This document shows positions 58,470-64,000 of a stretch of 64,000 nt of DNA, piece by piece. How positions within the stretch are numbered: position 1 is the stretch's first letter; each line of letters starts with the position of its first letter. Source of the DNA: Euleptes europaea (lineage: Eukaryota > Chordata > Lepidosauria > Squamata > Sphaerodactylidae); contig NC_079314.1 of assembly GCF_029931775.1 (NCBI RefSeq), positions 70,547,879-70,611,878 of the forward strand. Direction: 5' to 3'. A program made the position numbers and the translations under genes. The notes under the pieces are model-generated. The model saw only the letters and a list, made by a program, of their open reading frames with translations, was not told where the DNA came from and did no database searches.

Positions 58470-58783
58470 AAAATGTCTCTTTCTGAGCAGAAGGCTTTTA
58501 AAAATGAGGCCTGGGTTTCCCCCCCCCCCCATTCCTTTCAAATAGCTCAGTTTTTTGTTCTTGTTCTTCAAATGCTCTTTAAATGCTTTTTAATGCAGCA
58601 ATTGGTTTTCGGGGGGTGGACTTTTCTCTAACTACATCCAATTACAAAGCAGCATTTCAAGGGGCGGGGATTCAAATACTTCCTGATTTGAGCTTGGTGA
58701 CTGCGGGTGTATAGACTCCCAACAGGAAAGTGGGGGTCCAGCGAGCAACGAACCTCAGGTAAAACTCCCATGCATAAACGACC
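58470..58783 (+). mobile_element. Remnant of the 'TTTATGCATGG' inverted-repeat element
   Basis: Homologous to 17540-17690 and 18405-18470 in the same orientation ('ctttctgagcagaaggct', 'ctcagttttttgttcttg', 'aaggggcggggattcaaa'). It ends 'cccatgcataaacgacc', the family's right terminus. The left terminus is not found. It lacks the ~0.7-kb block at 17692-18407. Confidence 0.6.
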
Positions 58784-60570
58784 TGTTAACATGCGGCAGC
58801 AAAAGCAAACAGTATTCTTGCAGCATCTTATTGTAGCATAAATTTTCATAGATAAGAACCTACTTTTATTCAGCAAGTTCACCAGGTGGATTCTCACTTG
58901 ACAGACATACACAAATATGATTATGCAGAAAAAATGCAGGGTCAAAAGGCAAGAGGTACAGAATGTATATATTACAAACAATTAAAATGTAATCTAGAAA
59001 AGTACACTGATCATTCACAATATCAGTAATGGGTAATTGGTCAGTCTCCTCAGTTTCGGTAAACTGATTTACATCTATGGCTGAAGAACTGTAGTCAGAT
59101 TTCTCTAGGGTTACACTGACCTCCACACCCCAGTGTTGGCCAACTTAGATTTCTCGATGAAATCTAATTTAGCAGTTTCACTCTTTTAAGTCTCCCTTTT
59201 AGGTTCTTTGTGGAAGAATGGTGACTTTTAGATCACTAACCGGTTGTTGTGAAAGACATAAATGTTCTCTTGCTGGTTTCTGAATACTGCAATTTAATGC
59301 CAAGATTTGGCATTGTCCCAAAGTCCTCTTCACCATTTTTTAGCAAATGACCTTCATGGAGAGAATCCCATGTAAAATTGCTGAACTCACCAAGAAATTT
59401 GATTATTTTAAAGTTTGGAGTCCACAACAGCAGGTGAAGGGTATTTGAACTGTAGCTCACAAAGCCTCAGCCACACATCCTTCCTTAGGAGAATCCCTAG
59501 TCTGATTCCTCAACAAAAAGTATCTGCCACTCATCCAATAGGTGGCACCTAACAAGAATATATATATATTGCATTATTTCATGAGGCTACTATTAGTCCT
59601 GGAAAGGAAACAACAGGCACCCTTTCTTTGTCTTTTTGTTTTCCCTTTCCAGGGCTTGGGTGACAGCAGTTTTGATTGGTAAATCACATGTGGAAGGGAA
59701 CTGTTAAATGCTTTGTTAACCTTTCCTGTAGCCTCAGTTCAAGGGGCCAGGGAAGGTGAGGCATGCAGCTGCGATTTACCTTAAATAAACTGGGCACATC
59801 CATCCCTGGACCTTTCAGTATGGCAGTTAAGGAGTTGCTCTACAATAGGATGCAGGAGAAGACTACATTTTGAATTTCTATTCCCCTTTCACCTCTTTGA
59901 ACAAAAGCCAAGAATTTTGATCAAATAATTGTAAACTGATAATCTGGCAACATTGGGCCAATGGGAAATTAGGGCTAGACAGAAATTTTGTTGCTGTGGA
60001 CACACAAGGGAAAATGTTCAGGCTGGGACCAGGCATCAAAGGAGTCGGCTGCAGCTGGAGTAGACTGAATTTCACATGTTGATTGGAATTTACCAGCAAA
60101 ACCTTTGCGGAAGGCATCACAGACTCTTCCCTTCTTTGGTCTGCCATGGGGAAATAAGCACATATCATTTTCTGTTCAGTAATAACCTAATTTACTTTGG
60201 ATGCAAATAGTTTCATGAAGAATAGCAAAATTGTTTTAAAATATCTGCTTTGTCTCCCTTCACTCCTATCTGTGACTATTCATTGTATTCGCCAGTCTAT
60301 TTTGGCAGAAGCTTGGCGTATTAGAATTACAATATGTGATTATAAAGAATGAAGTGCTCCCCTTGGACTAGTTTTCAAAACAGTATGGACTTGACAAGCT
60401 CCTTCCCTTAAAGCAATTCAAGATCTGACAGTTTATTTCTTGCAATAAAGGGGCTTTGTCAAGCCCGTCCACTAAATCTGAGAATGCAATTTCCAGTGTT
60501 CAGATTGCTAAATACAGTTTGTTTATTTACATATCATATTTGTATCTCTTCCTTCTCCAAGGAGCTTGAA
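58784..60570. other. No gene or named repeat seen
   Basis: Mostly unassigned. 58790-58870 may be a worn 'cctgatgaag'-type repeat on the minus strand. A (TA)n lies at about 59561-59571. Confidence 0.4.
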
Positions 60571-61014
60571 ACATAAGAAAAGCCCAGCTGGATCAGACCA
60601 ATGGTCCATCTAGTCCAGCACCCTGTTTCCCACAAAGACCAACCAGATGTTTAGAGGCAACTTAAGCAGAGCACAAAGGCCAAATACTCCCCTGTTTGTT
60701 GGCCTCGCAGCAACTGGTATCCAGAGGCATGCTGCCTCTGAATATGGATGTTCCCTTTAGCCATCATGGCTACTGATAGATTTATCCTCCATGAGTTCCT
60801 CTACTCTTTTAAAGCCTTCTAAACTAATGGCCATTGCTATATTTTGTGGTAATGAATTCCATATGTTAATTGTGTCTTGTGTGAAGAAGTACTGTCTATC
60901 ATCTGTCCGAAATCTATTGCTCATCATCTTCAGTAGACACCCTTAAGTTCTAGTGCTCTCTCGCTTCACATAAAGTATCATTTTATAAATCTCTACATAT
61001 TTTCCTTTCCTGAC
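60571..61014 (-). mobile_element. CR1 LINE, 3' end, longest copy
   Basis: Starts 'acataagaaaagcccagctg', 'gatcagaccaatggtccatc', 'tagtccagcaccctgtttcc', then 'ccagaggcatgctgcctctg' and 'tgtgtgaagaagtactgtct', ending near 'atctctacatattttcc'. This is the classical CR1 3' region in antisense, about 440 bp. Confidence 0.88.
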
Positions 61015-61017
61015 CTG

Positions 61018-61225
61018 GATAGTCTAGGTTAACCCAATCTCACAAGATTTCAGAAGCTAAGCAAGCCTGGCCCTGGTCAGTATTTGGATGGGCAACCACC
61101 AACAAATCCCAGGATTGGTATGTAGGAGGCAGGCAGTGGTAAACCATCTCTGAGGATCTCTTGCCTTGAAAACTCTATGGGGTCACCATAAGTGGGCTGC
61201 AATTTGACAGCAATATCTATCTATC
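61018..61225 (+). mobile_element. 5S rRNA-derived SINE
   Basis: 61036-61100 resembles the 3' half of 5S rRNA: 'cagaagctaagcaagcctgg', 'ccctggtcagtatttggatg', 'ggcaacc', covering the internal A-box, intermediate and C-box promoter region. The body has 'ggcagtggtaaaccatctct', 'cttgaaaactctatggggtc' and 'accataagtgggctgcaatt'. SINEs with 5S promoters are the SINE3 class. Confidence 0.8.
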
Positions 61226-62040
61226 CTTCCTCCCATAGTGGAGTTAACAGAAAAGGCAAAATAAAAAGCAACTATAGTAGATAGGTGCAAATGAATAGTT
61301 CTCTTACTAGACCTTACAAATTCACAGTGGGACATGGGGAATTACCTGCAGCATTTGGTCAGGCATTGAAGTATATGTTAGCATGTCCTAAAAATGAACA
61401 ATTTGTGGGAGAGATTTGATCTATGTTGCTTCTAAGAAATAATGGTGTGTACCTAGTCCCCACTCCTCTACCCTGTAATGTGTAATCATATTAGAATGTG
61501 AGGCACCCTGTATTTTCCTTTCCCTCCCACTTTCTATGGAAACGATAAAGTTTTGGGGCAAGTGCTAGAGCGTCCCCCAAAGTGCAATCCCCCCAGTGCA
61601 ATGCCAGTGCTTCCGCATCAAGCCAGAAGTGACATCATCATGCAGGAGATGCAGATCGCTGCCCTCCTCCCAAAAGCTCCCATAGGTTGCCAGGAGGGAC
61701 CTGTCAACCCTACCTAGGACCCACATATCTAAAGAAACCCTGCTCCTCTATGCCCTGCTGTAACAGCTGTATTTAGCTGAGCAAAGTCTTCTGAAAGTGC
61801 CACCCTGCAATTTGGTGAGATGAGCAGCTACCTGTAGCTGTCCCCATTGTGGCTCCCACTTTGCAGAATTGCTTGCATGAGGAATTCAGGAAAGCTACTA
61901 TACTTCCATAATTCTGCAGAATGTGTTAAAACAGAATTGTCCAGGATGGCATTTCTATAAAGGGAGTAATATAAAGAGTGTAAATAAAAGGAACTGGTCA
62001 GAAAGGCACGTTTCATTGTTTTTTGCATCTATTTTGTTTG
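61226..62040. other. No gene or named repeat seen
   Basis: Unassigned spacer. Confidence 0.4.
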
Positions 62041-62330
62041 TATTGCTTTATCTTTAACTGTTCAGGAGGGCATTTTTTTATGAAGGGCATGAGATTATAG
62101 CAAATGGAATTGTTCAGGAGGGCCCCTTCATATAGCAATTTGGGTTGTATTTTATTACACTCTTTTTTGTATGTATTATATGGGGTTGAACCACTTGCTG
62201 TATATATATTGTTTGTACAATAAACTGGATTGTTTATGGTATATCATATACTGTTTTCTTCTGTTCTAAACTGCTTTGAGTCTTAGCGAGAAAGATGAAC
62301 TGCAAGTACAGTAAATAGATAAATAAGTGA
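62041..62330 (+). mobile_element. L2-type LINE 3' end, sense copy
   Basis: 'tgttcaggagggcatttttt', a second 'attgttcaggagggcccc', then 'aaactgctttgagtcttagc', 'gagaaagatgaactgcaag' and a 'aaatagataaataag' end. This is the sense copy matching the antisense copies at 38760-39370 and 48890-49760. Confidence 0.65.
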
Positions 62331-63449
62331 CCACCTCTGTGTGTCATAACCAAATACCCCACCAAACAGAAATTATGTGAACTGGATCTCCGATCTGTAC
62401 ATGTGGTTTCTATTGCGGGAGAAGTATGTCTCCTTTTCATTCATATGTGGGTATTTTCCTTTGTTCACCTCACATGACATAACACAAAATTCATTCTTTT
62501 TTCAAGATCAATCCATAAAGCCTTCGTTTATTTGAAGTCCTGCAAAGCTAATCAGAACTGATAATCTTATATAATAGAAATAAATGTATCTCTTTGCTTA
62601 AAAGCAAGCCAGACTTGAGCCAGTTGTTCCGAAAGTTAACTTGGCTAGACTAAGACAGTTTTTCTGTGCTTACAATATTTGTTATTCTACCAATAAAGGG
62701 ATCGTGGGAGGGGTACTTGGTTTTTATGAGGCAATAATCTGGTTTGTGAGTGAGGAAACCGTGAGGCAAGAGCCTAAGTCATTTATCTCAATGAGAGAAG
62801 TAGATTATTCATGTGGAAAATGCAGCCCTTCTTCCATTATGCTGTAAGGCAAACAATAACATTTGTATTATCAATACAAATACAGCATTCCTCCCTGCCA
62901 TTGCTAGCCAAGGCTCTTTTCCTGCCACCTCCACTTATTTGAACTTATCCTCACAAAGCTGTTGTTAAGGACTATTAAGGACTCTTGCCAGAAGCTCTTT
63001 GCTTCCTTCCACTCTTCTCCATGGCTGATTTAGCAAAAATGTTCTAAATCTGAACTTTCTTCTCCTGTTCTGCCTGTCACTGCCTAAAGCTCAGTTCCCC
63101 TGTCAGCTTGGACTTTGACTAGATCAGACCACCCATGTTACCATACATTGCTTTGAGCTGCTCAGGACTGAAACTTGACAGTTGGATTTGGCACAAACAA
63201 TGATATAATCACTGAAAGAGAAGAGAGGGACTTAGGTGACATGTTAATGCTGAGTGAATGGAGAATGGAGCAGCGGTATTTTGGCATATCAAATTCTAGG
63301 CCATGTTTTACAGGTAGAGAGTGATCTTCCCAGATATGACTCTTGTTCAAAGCATTACTCCTGCTCCAAGAAATGTAAAGTTTGTTTACACCAATCTAGT
63401 CCCTGAACAATAAACACACCACTGCTTCTCTTTCAGAAAAAGCCTGTAA
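62331..63449. other. No gene or named repeat seen
   Basis: Unassigned; short frames only. Confidence 0.4.
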
Positions 63450-63570
63450 AACGTGGAAGGACCTGCAAAGCTGAGTCAGACCATCACCAGGTCTGCCTGA
63501 CTTAGTAATGTCTACTCAGATTGGCAGTGGCTCTTCAAGATCTCAAGTAGCTGTCTTTGAGAGCCTGGAA
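63450..63570 (-). mobile_element. tRNA SINE with CR1-like tail, 3' part
   Basis: Antisense of the family at 55025-55206: 'gagtcagaccatcaccaggt', 'ctgacttagtaatgtctact' and 'cagattggcagtggctcttc'. It is about 120 bp and diverged. Confidence 0.65.
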
Positions 63571-63583
63571 ATATGTGTGTGTG

Positions 63584-63656
<73 letters not shown>
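63571..63656. repeat. (GT)n then (GA)n microsatellite
   Basis: 'tgtgtgtgtgt' followed by about 70 bp of pure GA, second in the window after 5553-5621. Confidence 0.95.
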
Positions 63657-63658
<2 letters not shown>

Positions 63659-64000
63659 ATGCTCTGCCACTGAACTATGGTTCATCGACATCTTGCAAGT
63701 GAACAGTTTCCACTTGGTTCCCTGAATCATATATACTTCCTTACACAGAAGTATAGCTCCCTTCCTATGATCCAGGATTGAAGACTGTAAAGACTGCATG
63801 ATGCATACATGTCTCTGCCAAACATGTAGTAAATTCAAGCACAACACATCAGCATCTATTTCCTCACTCTGTCTCTCCCCTCAACCGCATTTCATCTGAT
63901 CATGCTGGTCAGACCCCATCAACAGCATCCTAGCCCATTAATGAAATCTCAACTTTTCAATCAGCAACATATCAATATCAAAATACTATCTGTGATAAAC
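63657..64000. other. No gene or named repeat seen
   Basis: Unassigned sequence to the window edge. Confidence 0.4.

Noticed and set aside
61018-61110. A functional 5S rRNA gene
   Set aside because: Only the 3' half is 5S-like, it is diverged, and it runs into a SINE body.
63512-63847. Frame with a long Ser/Leu repeat
   Set aside because: It reads the reverse complement of the (GA)n tract at 63587-63656.

Overview
This window looks like vertebrate nuclear DNA, most likely from a squamate reptile (a lizard, possibly a gecko or a related line). The evidence is its repeat content: Sauria-type tRNA SINEs, a Bov-B/RTE LINE end, CR1 and L2 fragments, an L1-clade ORF2, a DIRS-type retroelement, a Ty3/gypsy element with intact LTRs, and a dense family of about 200-bp hAT-type MITEs. 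I recognise no host exon, tRNA, rRNA or CRISPR, so the window is either intergenic or deep in a long intron. The species is inferred, not read directly.

Layout. 1-3000: an unnamed repeat unit occurring twice, pyrimidine-rich sequence and a first MITE. 4.5-6.9 kb: a short hairpin MITE, a Bov-B 3' fragment, a GA tract, a Sauria SINE and a MITE. 6.9-9.7 kb: mostly unique sequence. 9.7-10.1 kb: CR1 and L2 tails. 12.0-17.0 kb: a nest in which one old tRNA SINE was split by a 4.1-kb Ty3/gypsy element (12456-16551, 5-bp target duplication) and again by a 330-bp hAT MITE (16677-17006). 17.1-18.9 kb: a second nest of at least three layers (repeat unit, hAT-like element, 1.4-kb inverted-repeat element, plus about 0.7 kb of unknown DNA). 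19.2-21.5 kb: a DIRS-type fossil with a local duplication. 22.5-25.8 kb: a 5'-truncated L1 on the minus strand. 27.2-30.8 kb: inverted repeats, a candidate 2.1-kb hAT element and a hairpin MITE. 34.4-36 kb: a SINE, an L2 tail and an alternating palindromic repeat. 38-40.5 kb: CR1 and L2, including reverse-transcriptase coding remnants. 44.6-57 kb: scattered L2, Bov-B, SINE and five more MITEs. 57.3-58.2 kb: an unbroken repeat-free, AT-rich block that may be a conserved noncoding element. 58.5-63.7 kb: DNA-element remnants, CR1, a 5S-rRNA-derived SINE, L2 and a second GA tract.

No genes act together here. The relationships are between parasites and their helpers: Sauria SINEs share their tail type with Bov-B, tRNA SINEs share ends with CR1 or L2, and the short hAT MITEs need a transposase encoded elsewhere. 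The most informative content is the order of nested insertions, which gives a relative age for several families, and the exact 8-bp duplications that define the MITE family. I found no convincing new protein system.
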